Shown here: one piece after another, positions 1 to 7,647 of the stretch
Position numbering within the stretch: the stretch's first letter is position 1
How the letters are laid out: each line of letters opens with the position of its first letter
Assembly (NCBI GenBank): GCA_964368755.1
Contig: CAYJCR010000009.1
Coordinates: 1 to 41,558, forward strand
Origin: CALVZT01 sp964368755
Lineage (GTDB): Bacteria > Bacillota > Clostridia > Christensenellales > UBA1242
Direction of reading: 5' to 3'
DNA: 41,558 nucleotides
Made by a program: the position numbers and the translations under genes
Notes under the pieces: model-generated
Told to the model about the DNA's origin: nothing
Databases searched by the model: none
The model's input: only the letters and a program-made list of their open reading frames with translations

Positions 1-60
1 ACACTTAACAAAGCAGATATTTTTGCAATACAAAAAATACTCTTTTTTGCATGCATCAAG

Positions 61-573
61 TTATTTTTGCTTATCAGTTTTGTTGTCAGTAGGATCAATT
101 TTTGATAATATTTTTTCTTGATTTTTGATAAGTTTATCAATTTTTTCATGTAAATCTTTGATTATAATCTCTGTCTTGAGATTGACTTGATAGTCATTCT
201 CAGCACGTTGTCTATCTTTTTGTTCTTGACGATTCTGACTCATCATGATAATTGGTGCTTGCAAAGCTGCGACACATGACAAAGCAAGATTGAGCAAAAT
301 AAATGGATATGGATCGAAGGCCTTTGATACAAGGATAATATTAACAACTATCCAAGCTACAAGTATGGCGCAGAATGTCAATATAAAACCCCAACTTCCT
401 GCAAATCTTGCAATAGCATCAGAAGCTTTTTGTCCAAAAGTTAATGGTTTTTTGTCAGTATTTTTTGCAATATTTTTTTCTACAATCAAGTCCAAGATTT
501 CTTCATTGCTCATATCCTCATTAACGTCATTGAGAATGGTCTTGACTAACTTGCTTTTTGATAACTTATCCAT
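61..573 (-). CDS. DUF1003 family membrane protein
   Basis: A 170-residue protein. Residues around 60-110 form two hydrophobic helices, followed by the conserved DUF1003 stretch DPYPFILLNLALS and QAPIIMMSQNRQ. The C-terminal third is charged and probably coiled-coil (about 120-160), a normal arrangement for the family. The biochemical function of DUF1003 is not established; it is a small inner-membrane protein. I chose the ATG at 573 because AGGAG lies 7 nt upstream; the open frame continues 38 codons further upstream but without a ribosome binding site. It has its own promoter and no operon partner in view. Family assignment is confident; role unknown. Confidence 0.88.
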   Translation of the reverse strand: MDKLSKSKLVKTILNDVNEDMSNEEILDLIVEKNIAKNTDKKPLTFGQKASDAIARFAGSWGFILTFCAILVAWIVVNIILVSKAFDPYPFILLNLALSCVAALQAPIIMMSQNRQEQKDRQRAENDYQVNLKTEIIIKDLHEKIDKLIKNQEKILSKIDPTDNKTDKQK

Positions 574-597
574 GTTTTTTCTCCTCTGTATAGCCAA

Positions 598-626
598 AGT
601 ATAATCAAATATCATATTTTTTGCAA
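598..626 (-). promoter_or_regulatory. sigma-A-type promoter for the DUF1003 gene
   Basis: On the minus strand TTGCAA (621-626), a 17-bp spacer and TATACT (598-603), placed about 25 nt upstream of the chosen ATG. Confidence 0.55.
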
Positions 627-760
627 CAAAATTGCTTAACTTGGCATCGAAATAACAAATGGCATTTTTTGTTGGATACTTTTGCATAAATAAAAAAATA
701 ATTGTTTGTTTTATTTGTAAAAGATTTTGTAATAAGTTATCATGTATGTGGAGAGTAGTT

Positions 761-2023
761 ATGACAGATATTCAATCCGAAAAAGAGTATTATAATAAAA
801 TTGTTGAAACAATAAAAGAGTTTAATAGCAATGGAAAGAAAACAATTGTTTATTTCTGTGACGTATATTATCCTGCTATAGACGGGGTTATTACAGTAAT
901 GAATGATTATGCCAAAGCTATGAGTAAATATTACAATGTGATAGTATGTGTTCCACAACATTATGGACAGACTACGCAAAGCCCAGACTACTTAGTTATA
1001 GGAGCAATGAGCAGATATCTCAAAGCATTGGAATATTCGTACTCATTCCATCCACAAAATGATAAAGTGTTTTGTTCATTGTTGGATTCTGCAAACATTG
1101 ATTTGATACATATTCACAGCCCTTTTGCTATGGGAAGATTCGGATCTATATATGCAAAAAAAAGAGGCATTCCTTCTGTTGCAACTTTCCACAGTCTATA
1201 CAAACAAGATTTTAAGATGGCAACACGTAGCCGAATATTAACTAAAATATTACTATCAAAAATAATGAGAGTATTCAACAATGTAGATATTGTTTGTACT
1301 ATGAACGATTTTTGTATTAAAACATTAAAAAGTTATGGACTAAAAAATGCTGTCCATATCATTCCTAACGGAACAAATCTTCCAACAACAATATCAAACA
1401 AAGAAAGTATTGATAGAATAAAACAAAAGTATAATTTGCCTAACTTGCCTATTATGCTTAGTGTTGGAAGATTAGCAAAAACTAAGAACTTGCGTTTGTT
1501 AATAAAAATCGCATCAAAGCTCAATGACAATAAGTTTGATTTTAGACTTTTGATTGTTGGCTCTGGTGCTATGGATAAGCCATTACACGCAATGGTCTCT
1601 AAGTATAAGCTTACTGACAAAGTAATGTTTTTGGGGAGAATAGCAGATAGAGCGGAGCTCGCAAATATATTTGCAAGTGCAGATCTGTTTGTATTTCCTT
1701 CTACATACGATACCGATGGGATAGTCAAAACAGAAGCAGCGATACAAGGAACGCCTTCGATTGTTACGGAAGGAAGTGGCCCAGCTTCTATAATAGAAGA
1801 CAACTACAACGGTTGGGTAGCGAAAGAAAACGAAGAGGATTATGCGAAAAAAATAATTGAAATATTTAGAGATAAAAGCAATATGGAAATAGTGGCAAAT
1901 AATGCAAAAAATACTTTGGTTATAACAAAAGATCAAGTTGCCGAAAAATTAAAAGATTTTTATGAATCGATTTTTGCAGAAGGTATAACATCATTAAAAG
2001 ACAAGATTATTAGATGTGATTAA
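761..2023 (+). CDS. GT4-family glycosyltransferase
   Basis: A 420-residue GT-B fold glycosyltransferase. The N-terminal domain begins with YFCDVYYPAIDGV, the Gly-rich acceptor loop usual in GT4 enzymes that build glycolipids or cell-surface sugars. The C-terminal nucleotide-sugar domain has SVGRLAKTKN, the loop of the donor site, and FPSTYDTDGIVKTEA, where the family E-x7-E motif reads D-x7-E. It probably transfers a sugar from a nucleotide donor to a lipid or glycan at the cytoplasmic face of the membrane; the substrate cannot be told. The start at 761 follows GGAGAG; the frame is open upstream to 659 without a convincing ribosome site. It is monocistronic and ends at a terminator shared with the converging helicase gene. 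Confidence 0.85.
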   Translation: MTDIQSEKEYYNKIVETIKEFNSNGKKTIVYFCDVYYPAIDGVITVMNDYAKAMSKYYNVIVCVPQHYGQTTQSPDYLVIGAMSRYLKALEYSYSFHPQNDKVFCSLLDSANIDLIHIHSPFAMGRFGSIYAKKRGIPSVATFHSLYKQDFKMATRSRILTKILLSKIMRVFNNVDIVCTMNDFCIKTLKSYGLKNAVHIIPNGTNLPTTISNKESIDRIKQKYNLPNLPIMLSVGRLAKTKNLRLLIKIASKLNDNKFDFRLLIVGSGAMDKPLHAMVSKYKLTDKVMFLGRIADRAELANIFASADLFVFPSTYDTDGIVKTEAAIQGTPSIVTEGSGPASIIEDNYNGWVAKENEEDYAKKIIEIFRDKSNMEIVANNAKNTLVITKDQVAEKLKDFYESIFAEGITSLKDKIIRCD

Positions 2024-2075
2024 CAACGTCCATTACAAAAACATGTAGGATGTGGATATCAAGGATTGAAGCAAT

Positions 2076-2113
2076 AAAAAACTTCTATGATAATATTTTC
2101 ATAGAAGTTTTTT
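2076..2113. terminator. bidirectional intrinsic terminator
   Basis: Perfect 15-bp inverted repeat (AAAAAACTTCTATGA / TCATAGAAGTTTTTT) with an 8-nt loop. It has A-tract and T-tract arms, so it can serve both the GT4 gene on the plus strand and the helicase gene on the minus strand. Confidence 0.85.
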
Positions 2114-2147
2114 GTTGTAAAGTGTAATGTTAATGCTTGGTAATATA

Positions 2148-4139
2148 TTACTTGCGTTTGCCCCAAAAGTTACGTTTTGGTTTTTGGTCACTAGGGGCTG
2201 ACCTTTTGCTTGCAAACTTCTTGTCTACATTTGTTCTGTCAGATGAAGTTCTTGGTTGATTTAATCGTGTCGTACGATTATTTGACCTATTAGACTTTTC
2301 GTGTTTTTGAACATTCTGTTGGGATTTGTTATATGCCTTTGCTTTGGGTTGGTCATCTCTTGCAACATTTTCTCTGGAAGTATTGCGTGATCGTTTGTCA
2401 TATATCTTCGCCTTATCAGAAATGTTCATAGCGCTGCGCCTACTTGGATTGGAACGCTTATCATTTCTGTTAGGAGAACCTTGGTCATCATGTCTTGACT
2501 TAGGACTATAATTATTCCTATTGTTCTTTGCATCGCGATTGTTGTGCGATGCGCGAGTGTCTGATGAAGGCTTGTTTTGTCTAGTTGCATTACCTTCATT
2601 GCGTGAATGCTGGTTGCGTCCGTATCTAGAACCTCTATTGCCATATGCTTGTCTATATTCTTCATCATCTGCAATATCCCATTCTTGGAATGGTGGAGTA
2701 GAGCGAACCTTTTTGGTCATAAGTTTGTTATTGGTATCTTGATGGCGTTGTTTTGTAATGCTCTCATTTGATCTTGATTGCTTGGCAACCCTATCTGGTC
2801 GTATGCTCATCATTGGCTTTTTGTCTGCCTGAGAAGGTCTGCTTGTGCGAGTTGGACTTTTTGATTTATAATCAATTGTGTCTTGAGGACGTCTATCTTT
2901 AGCATTGCCACGATGACTATCTGCACACGGTTGTCTCCTATCGTTAGATCTTGAAGCTTGAGCGAAGTCTTGTCTATCTTTTGACTCAATTTTACCAACC
3001 GACTTTGAACAAGAAACAGCGTATTCCTCGATGTCTTTGCCACTGCTACGTATTAGGTCTTTGATAGCAACTAGTTGAGGTTTTGTATTGATAATAGAGT
3101 AAGAATATCCAACCTTTCCAGCCCTACCTGTTCTGCCTATACGATGAGTATAGTAGTCATGATCGTTAGGTAGGTCATAGTTAAATACTGCATCAACCCC
3201 ATTGATATCTATACCTCTTGCTGCTACATCAGTAGCCACAAGTACGACACTACTATTCTTGACTTCTAGGTTGGCAACTCTCTTGACTTCTTGCATAACT
3301 TTGCGACGTTCGTTTTGTCGCATATCTCCATGAAGTCCAAGAGCATTGATATGCTCACGATTGAGTTCTTCAGTAAGGTTCTCAACCATCTTCTTGGTAT
3401 TGCAGAATACGATACTAATATGAGGTGCAATGGTGCGTATAAGTTCTCTCAAAGCAAGGGCTTTGTCCTTAAGTCCAACATTGACGAAATATTGATGTAT
3501 AACCAATTGAGATTGTGGCTCAGTTATCTCAACAAGCTCAGGAGATACCATGTACAACTTGGTAAGCGCCATGATCTCTTTGGGCATTGTTGCACTGAAC
3601 ATAACAGTCTGATGAGTGTTATTTGTAGTCTTGAGTATTGTCTCGATGTCTTCTCTGAATCCCATATCTAGCATCTCATCTGCCTCATCCAAGACAACCA
3701 TCTTGAGTTCGTGGAGTTTGAGTGTGCGACGACGTAAGTGGTCCATAAGTCTACCTGGTGTGCCGACTACAATACGTGCACCTTTTTTGAGAGCATCGAT
3801 TTGTCTATCCATATTGCTTCCGCCGAAGATAGGAACAATCCTACATCCTGGGCGTAGAACAGTAATCTTGCGAAGCTCATCACAGACCTGACTCGCAAGC
3901 TCTCTTGTTGGGCAAACAACTAATACTTGTGGATACTTGATATCGGTGTCTATTGACATAATAGCAGGTATACCATAGGCAAAAGTCTTGCCAGAGCCTG
4001 TTTGAGATTTGCCAATAATATCCTTACCTTCGATAATCTTAGGTATAGCTTTGTATTGTATCTCAGTAGGGTTGGCAAAACCCATATCTGAGAGTGCCTG
4101 CATAACATAGTCAGGCAAATTAAGTTCGTTAAAATTCAT
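2148..4139 (-). CDS. DEAD-box ATP-dependent RNA helicase with long basic tail
   Basis: A 663-residue helicase of the CshA/DeaD type that unwinds short RNA duplexes in ribosome assembly and mRNA decay. Visible motifs in order: Q motif near residue 28, SQTGSGKT (45-52), PTRELA (77-82), GG (106-107), TPGR (127-130), DEAD (151-154), SAT (182-184), VATDVAARGID (301-311) and HRIGRTGRAG (332-341). Residues 380-663 form a low-complexity tail rich in R, K, N, S, D and Q, with no recognisable folded domain; such tails bind RNA in cold-adapted and Clostridial helicases. AAAGGAG precedes the ATG. The roughly 84-nt leader carries a hairpin plus T-run (listed separately), so transcription attenuation is possible. 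Monocistronic. Confidence 0.95.
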   Translation of the reverse strand: MNFNELNLPDYVMQALSDMGFANPTEIQYKAIPKIIEGKDIIGKSQTGSGKTFAYGIPAIMSIDTDIKYPQVLVVCPTRELASQVCDELRKITVLRPGCRIVPIFGGSNMDRQIDALKKGARIVVGTPGRLMDHLRRRTLKLHELKMVVLDEADEMLDMGFREDIETILKTTNNTHQTVMFSATMPKEIMALTKLYMVSPELVEITEPQSQLVIHQYFVNVGLKDKALALRELIRTIAPHISIVFCNTKKMVENLTEELNREHINALGLHGDMRQNERRKVMQEVKRVANLEVKNSSVVLVATDVAARGIDINGVDAVFNYDLPNDHDYYTHRIGRTGRAGKVGYSYSIINTKPQLVAIKDLIRSSGKDIEEYAVSCSKSVGKIESKDRQDFAQASRSNDRRQPCADSHRGNAKDRRPQDTIDYKSKSPTRTSRPSQADKKPMMSIRPDRVAKQSRSNESITKQRHQDTNNKLMTKKVRSTPPFQEWDIADDEEYRQAYGNRGSRYGRNQHSRNEGNATRQNKPSSDTRASHNNRDAKNNRNNYSPKSRHDDQGSPNRNDKRSNPSRRSAMNISDKAKIYDKRSRNTSRENVARDDQPKAKAYNKSQQNVQKHEKSNRSNNRTTRLNQPRTSSDRTNVDKKFASKRSAPSDQKPKRNFWGKRK

Positions 4140-4151
4140 TTTTCTCCTTTA

Positions 4152-4190
4152 CAAAAAAACAATCAGGACGATATAAAATTATGCCCTGAT
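4152..4190 (-). promoter_or_regulatory. possible attenuator hairpin in the helicase leader
   Basis: Read on the minus strand, ATCAGGGC (4190-4183) pairs with GTCCTGAT (4169-4162) through 8 bp including one G-U, and is followed at once by TGTTTTTTTG. This is the form of an intrinsic terminator, but it lies between the promoter and the helicase start codon. I infer conditional premature termination; no competing antiterminator fold was worked out. Confidence 0.5.
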
Positions 4191-4229
4191 AAATACAATT
4201 CATGAAATAATTTGTTCTTTGATATCACA

Positions 4230-4258
4230 ACTATAACATATATTCACAAAATAAGCAA
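4230..4258 (-). promoter_or_regulatory. promoter of the DEAD-box helicase gene
   Basis: Minus strand TTGCTT (4253-4258), 17-bp spacer, extended -10 TGTTATAGT (hexamer 4230-4235). It predicts a transcript start about 84 nt upstream of the ATG. Confidence 0.65.
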
Positions 4259-4274
4259 TAAAAACTTTATTGAA

Positions 4275-4305
4275 TAAAAAAACACCTCCAAAAAAGCGGA
4301 GGTGT
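4275..4305 (-). terminator. intrinsic terminator of the PNPOx-ferredoxin operon
   Basis: Minus strand ACACCTCC / GGAGGTGT 8-bp stem with an 8-nt loop followed by seven T residues, 9 nt after the ferredoxin stop codon. Confidence 0.88.
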
Positions 4306-4313
4306 AGGGCTAG

Positions 4314-4922
4314 TTATTTTATCATAGTTTTTATTCTGTCGAAATACTCAGCTCTATCAGCATTAACAAAATATCCATCAATCTGACCAACCTTCTTGCC
4401 TTTGTTGTAGAATAGTAAGCAAGGAGAAGTGTTGAGTCCCAATGCGTGCAACTCTTCTTCGGTTATAATGAACTTGTAGCAAGTTGCCTTAGGAGCATAG
4501 GCATTGAGAATGTCTTTGATAGGAGTGCTTTTGAGAAGGCAATTGATAGTCTCTTCGCAGTTGACTTCAGCTACGACAGGGATAGTTGCTCCTCGCATAA
4601 GCTTGTCAAAATCTTTTGCTTCAGCCAAGAACTCGTCTTGTATTGGAGCGGCGCCATAACGTTCGACGAACAAGTCGCTTATACGTCTTGGGTCATCCTC
4701 GATCTCCTTCTGAATGGCTTTGAACTCTTTGTCAGTTGAAGCAAAACGTATCGCTCCAACTGGGCATGCATTGGCACATGCACCACAATTGATACACTTC
4801 TTGCTATCAATAGCAATCTGATTGTTCTTCTCATCAAAGAACATAGCTTTTGTTGGGCAGACCTCTATTCCGCCACATTCTCTTGCGTTATCGCAAATCT
4901 TAAAATTGATACATACTGGCAT
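4314..4922 (-). CDS. 4Fe-4S ferredoxin with C-terminal thioredoxin-like domain
   Basis: A 202-residue protein. Residues 43-53 hold a canonical CxxCxxCxxxCP cluster motif. The first cluster is less usual: Cys4, Cys10, Cys16 and Cys22 (ending CP) are spaced C-x5-C-x5-C-x5-C. Residues about 115-200 resemble a thioredoxin fold (SPCLLFYNKGKKVGQIDGYF) but have no CxxC active site, so the domain probably serves in binding rather than disulfide exchange. It is likely a cytoplasmic electron carrier. It lies 39 nt downstream of the PNPOx-family gene on the same strand, so the two may form a redox pair. The start ATG has only a weak GAAGGGA site, which is buried in an intergenic hairpin. Confidence 0.82.
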   Translation of the reverse strand: MPVCINFKICDNARECGGIEVCPTKAMFFDEKNNQIAIDSKKCINCGACANACPVGAIRFASTDKEFKAIQKEIEDDPRRISDLFVERYGAAPIQDEFLAEAKDFDKLMRGATIPVVAEVNCEETINCLLKSTPIKDILNAYAPKATCYKFIITEEELHALGLNTSPCLLFYNKGKKVGQIDGYFVNADRAEYFDRIKTMIK

Positions 4923-4926
4923 AAAA

Positions 4927-4955
4927 TATTCCCTTCGAAAAAAACAAAGGGAATA
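4927..4955 (-). promoter_or_regulatory. intergenic hairpin covering the ferredoxin ribosome site
   Basis: TATTCCCTT (4927-4935) and AAGGGAATA (4947-4955) form a 9-bp stem in the 39-nt spacer. In the mRNA the distal arm contains the only Shine-Dalgarno-like bases for the ferredoxin gene and is not followed by a U-run. It is therefore more likely a translational control or mRNA-processing hairpin than a terminator. Confidence 0.45.
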
Positions 4956-4961
4956 ATAGTA

Positions 4962-5427
4962 TTAACCAATAACCTCTTCAACATTTACGAGTTTTGCTCT
5001 TACGATGCCTTTGACAGTCCATCCAGCAGGTAAGCGTTCTGTCTCTTCATAATGCTTGACTTCTTCGTACAGTTTGCCCCTAGTCTCTATAGATGCAAGA
5101 GCAGATAATTTGTACTGAATACTGTCGCCATAGTTGTCTTTGTTGACTTTGGTAATATGAATGAAGACTTTGCTATTCTGTTTGATATTGTCTACTGACA
5201 CAATCATTTGAACAATAGGAATAATGATCTCATTGTTGTGGTATTGACTAGGCTCAACTATTGTGCAATGGGGCTGTCCATCTTGGCTAGCAGTAACGAA
5301 CATACACGTTCCAACAGCCTTTATGTCTTCTAATTGTGCCTTAGTTAGTATTCCCTTAGTGAGTTTTTTATCTAGAAGGTACTTCTCTCTCCCCCCCCCC
5401 ATTAATTTTTTCAATTATTTTTGTCAT
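4962..5427 (-). CDS. Pyridoxamine 5'-phosphate oxidase-family protein, frame interrupted at a poly-G tract
   Basis: The body is about 145 residues and resembles the PNPOx-like flavin-binding split barrel (ILTKAQLEDIKAVGTCMFVT, then ASQDGQPHCTIVEP). The best start, ATG at 5427, sits 5 nt after AGGAGG and encodes MTKIIEKIN, but ten G residues (5391-5400) follow. With ten G this frame stops at TAA after 20 codons. With nine G (or twelve) it reads straight into the PNPOx body. As sequenced, the body is open only from a TTG at 5414 or an ATG next to the tract, neither with a ribosome site. This is either a slippage-controlled gene or an assembly error of one G. The flavin role and partnership with the downstream ferredoxin are inferred. 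Confidence 0.75.
5391..5400. repeat. 10-nt poly-G/poly-C tract at the PNPOx gene start
   Basis: Ten consecutive C on the plus strand (G on the coding strand), beginning 27 nt after the best start codon. Its length decides whether that start codon is in frame with the rest of the gene. Confidence 0.95.
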
Positions 5428-5495
5428 AATATCCTCCTATATAGTTAGATAAGTCCCGTCATAGGAACAGAATCCTACAACCTTGATACACCTTC

Positions 5496-5524
5496 ATATT
5501 ATCATAATTACAAGCAATTGGCAA
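5496..5524 (-). promoter_or_regulatory. promoter of the PNPOx-ferredoxin operon
   Basis: Minus strand TTGCCA (5519-5524), 17-bp spacer, extended -10 TGATAATAT (hexamer 5496-5501). It leaves a leader of about 60 nt before the ATG at 5427. Confidence 0.6.
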
Positions 5525-5587
5525 GATTATTATAGTGTGAATATTCAATAATAGTATTATTTTTGCTAGCCGAAAAATATTGTGTTG

Positions 5588-5596
5588 TGATAGTAT
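5588..5596 (+). promoter_or_regulatory. extended -10 promoter just before the MATE-like gene
   Basis: TGATAGTAT ends 7 nt before the ATG at 5604. No -35 box at normal spacing and no Shine-Dalgarno sequence is visible, so transcription probably starts at or next to the start codon. Confidence 0.45.
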
Positions 5597-5603
5597 ACTG
5601 TAT

Positions 5604-6953
5604 ATGAGTACAGTTCTAACAAAAGATTTTTGGAAATATTTTTTTAACACTTTCAAAGAGTCGAAGTGGCTTCTTGTCAAGTATATTTTTGTATCGCTAT
5701 ACTATATAGTTAGTTCGGTTATTGCCAACACTATGAATCTTGACAATCTTACTTATTATAATGCAATAATATCTTTGATATTCTTTGGTGATATGATTGC
5801 TTTTGGTATGTCAGAAGCTTTTGGCGTATATATTAACCAGAATATTCACGATAAAAACAAAGCCTCAAGTTATGTAAAGATTGGACTATATTTTACGATA
5901 ATATTTTCGGTTGTACTTGTTGCTTTTATGATAATATTCAAAGACTTTGTTCTTTATAGATTGTTGGGGCTATCGGGTCCATTATCTTATACTTTCTATT
6001 ATATAATGCTTGCATACATGGTTTTTGTTGCAATATTTAATTATATCGTCAATATATTCAAAAAACTCAAATCCTACCTATTACAGTTGATATCTTGTGC
6101 GATACAAAGTGTGCTAATTATACTTGGATTTGTGATATTAATGCTTTCAAATGGGCTTATGCTATGGCTAATAGGTACAGTATACCTGTTTTCTAGTATT
6201 GTTTGTGTCGTGTGTAGTGCATATTGGCTTGCAAAAAACAAGACGTTACCTGTCAATATTGCAAAGTTACAACGAATCTTTTTGACCAAAAGTGAGTTCG
6301 GCAAATTACTAGCCATATCTGCAAGTGAGATTGTATGGGAGATAGGGTATATGATGCTTTCATTGTTTGTGCTTAAGAACAATGTTGTCATATTCAACTC
6401 ATATTCTTATTATGAAAATGTCCTGGACATAAGCCAAGGGTTTTTGTTTGCATTCGTTAATGTGACCAGCATAAAAATATGCATAGCGATAGGCGAAGGC
6501 AAAAAAGATGAAGCCTATATGCATGGAAAGTACGCATTGTGGGCAAGTGTTGTCATATGGATTATGTATGCAATGATTATCTTTGCATTATTCATTCCTA
6601 TTCGTATGGGAATGAATGTTGAACTCAGAAGCTCGGCACTCTTATCTATGACATTGTATATTGTTATGTCATTATTTAGATTTGTATCTTGGACAATCAA
6701 TAGTTACACTCTGCAACAAAGTGGAAGACTCTCTACATATTTGCTAATACAAGAAATAATAAGTACACTGTATTTTGTCTTATTGTATATATTTGCTACA
6801 AAAATACCAAGTAACATTTTCTTAATATACTTTCTATTATCAATAGAATCTATTATCAAAATAATTATTTGTCTGGTGATTTTCTGTAAAAAGAAGTGGT
6901 TAGAGGGTATAAAAGAACAAAAAGCAGTGCAAGTTCCCGACAATATCGAATAA
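5604..6953 (+). CDS. MATE-like multidrug/polysaccharide transporter
   Basis: A 449-residue integral membrane protein with about 12 hydrophobic segments in two halves, the length and layout of MATE/MOP-superfamily transporters. The segments around LIFFGDMIAFGMSEAFGVYI and FGKLLAISASEIVWEIGY match the TM1 and TM7 regions of the family. Such proteins export drugs or cationic compounds by Na+ or H+ antiport; the substrate cannot be read from sequence. The ATG at 5604 is chosen over the frame's upstream start because the -10 element lies immediately before it. There is no ribosome binding site, so translation is probably leaderless. It is divergent from the PNPOx operon and converges on the Nudix gene through a shared terminator. 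Confidence 0.78.
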   Translation: MSTVLTKDFWKYFFNTFKESKWLLVKYIFVSLYYIVSSVIANTMNLDNLTYYNAIISLIFFGDMIAFGMSEAFGVYINQNIHDKNKASSYVKIGLYFTIIFSVVLVAFMIIFKDFVLYRLLGLSGPLSYTFYYIMLAYMVFVAIFNYIVNIFKKLKSYLLQLISCAIQSVLIILGFVILMLSNGLMLWLIGTVYLFSSIVCVVCSAYWLAKNKTLPVNIAKLQRIFLTKSEFGKLLAISASEIVWEIGYMMLSLFVLKNNVVIFNSYSYYENVLDISQGFLFAFVNVTSIKICIAIGEGKKDEAYMHGKYALWASVVIWIMYAMIIFALFIPIRMGMNVELRSSALLSMTLYIVMSLFRFVSWTINSYTLQQSGRLSTYLLIQEIISTLYFVLLYIFATKIPSNIFLIYFLLSIESIIKIIICLVIFCKKKWLEGIKEQKAVQVPDNIE

Positions 6954-6984
6954 AAAAACAGCCTTAAAGATGAAGGCTGTTTTA
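6951..6984. terminator. bidirectional intrinsic terminator
   Basis: ACAGCCTT (6958-6965) / AAGGCTGT (6973-6980) flanked by an A-run and a TTTATTTT run. It lies between the MATE-like gene (+) and the Nudix gene (-). Confidence 0.85.
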
Positions 6985-6986
6985 TT

Positions 6987-7460
6987 TTAGTGGCCGAATG
7001 TATGTTGTATTTCATTATCCGTTCTTTCTACAAGTTTGTATATTATCTCAGGAAGACATCTTTCGTTGATAACTTCAGCTTTGTCAAACCACTTGTATAT
7101 AACTTCATCAGATTCACATGAAGGGAAGTCTTGTTGTTTAGCAAGTTTGTGCGAAGATGGAATGTCTACCTTGTATACAAAGAGTAGTTCGTGAGATTTC
7201 TTGCCTTGCCAAGTGAAGAAGTTCTCTGCAACATGCATCAATGTTGCATTGTCGAAGGTTACCCCCATCTCTTCCACACATTCTCTGTTGAATGCTTCAA
7301 GAGTGTTCTCGCCGGACTTAACTCTACCTCCTGGCATATTCCAAAAATCGCAAATGTTAGGTTTGTGAAGTAGTACTTTGTTGCCAGTAGTTATGATACC
7401 TGCTACTCGGAAGTTAAATCTCGTGTCGCCTACTTGGATATTGATATCTGGATTGGACAT
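6987..7460 (-). CDS. Nudix hydrolase
   Basis: A 157-residue Nudix-fold enzyme. The complete Nudix box G-x5-E-x7-R-E-x-x-E-E-x-G-hydrophobic spans residues 45-67, starting GRVKSGE and ending REC..EEMGV, so the metal-binding glutamates are present. These enzymes hydrolyse nucleoside diphosphates linked to another moiety, such as damaged nucleotides, NADH, ADP-ribose or dinucleoside polyphosphates. The substrate is not indicated. AAGGAG lies 8 nt before the ATG and a strong extended -10 promoter upstream serves it alone. Confidence 0.92.
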   Translation of the reverse strand: MSNPDINIQVGDTRFNFRVAGIITTGNKVLLHKPNICDFWNMPGGRVKSGENTLEAFNRECVEEMGVTFDNATLMHVAENFFTWQGKKSHELLFVYKVDIPSSHKLAKQQDFPSCESDEVIYKWFDKAEVINERCLPEIIYKLVERTDNEIQHTFGH

Positions 7461-7493
7461 AATAGACTCCTTTTATATTTTGAAGATAGTACA

Positions 7494-7522
7494 ATTATAG
7501 CACGAGAGAATTGTTATGGCAA
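7494..7522 (-). promoter_or_regulatory. promoter of the Nudix gene
   Basis: Minus strand TTGCCA (7517-7522), 17-bp spacer, TGCTATAAT with a perfect -10 hexamer at 7494-7499. Confidence 0.75.
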
Positions 7523-7599
7523 CTTGGTTGATAGCAGTTCTAATATGCTTAAAATAGTATTTTGATACAAAAATATTGTAGGAATATATCGAATATTTG

Positions 7600-7628
7600 T
7601 TGGTTTATGTAGATAATAATGGTAGAAT
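7600..7628 (+). promoter_or_regulatory. promoter of the GT2 glycosyltransferase gene
   Basis: TTGGTT (7600-7605), 17-bp spacer, extended -10 TGGTAGAAT (hexamer 7623-7628), 19 nt before the start codon. Confidence 0.6.
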
Positions 7629-7647
7629 ACTAATATTAGGAGAAAGT

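Noticed and set aside
1..60. Possible gene end at the left edge
   Set aside because: Only 60 bases, A/T-rich, no readable coding signal or RNA structure.
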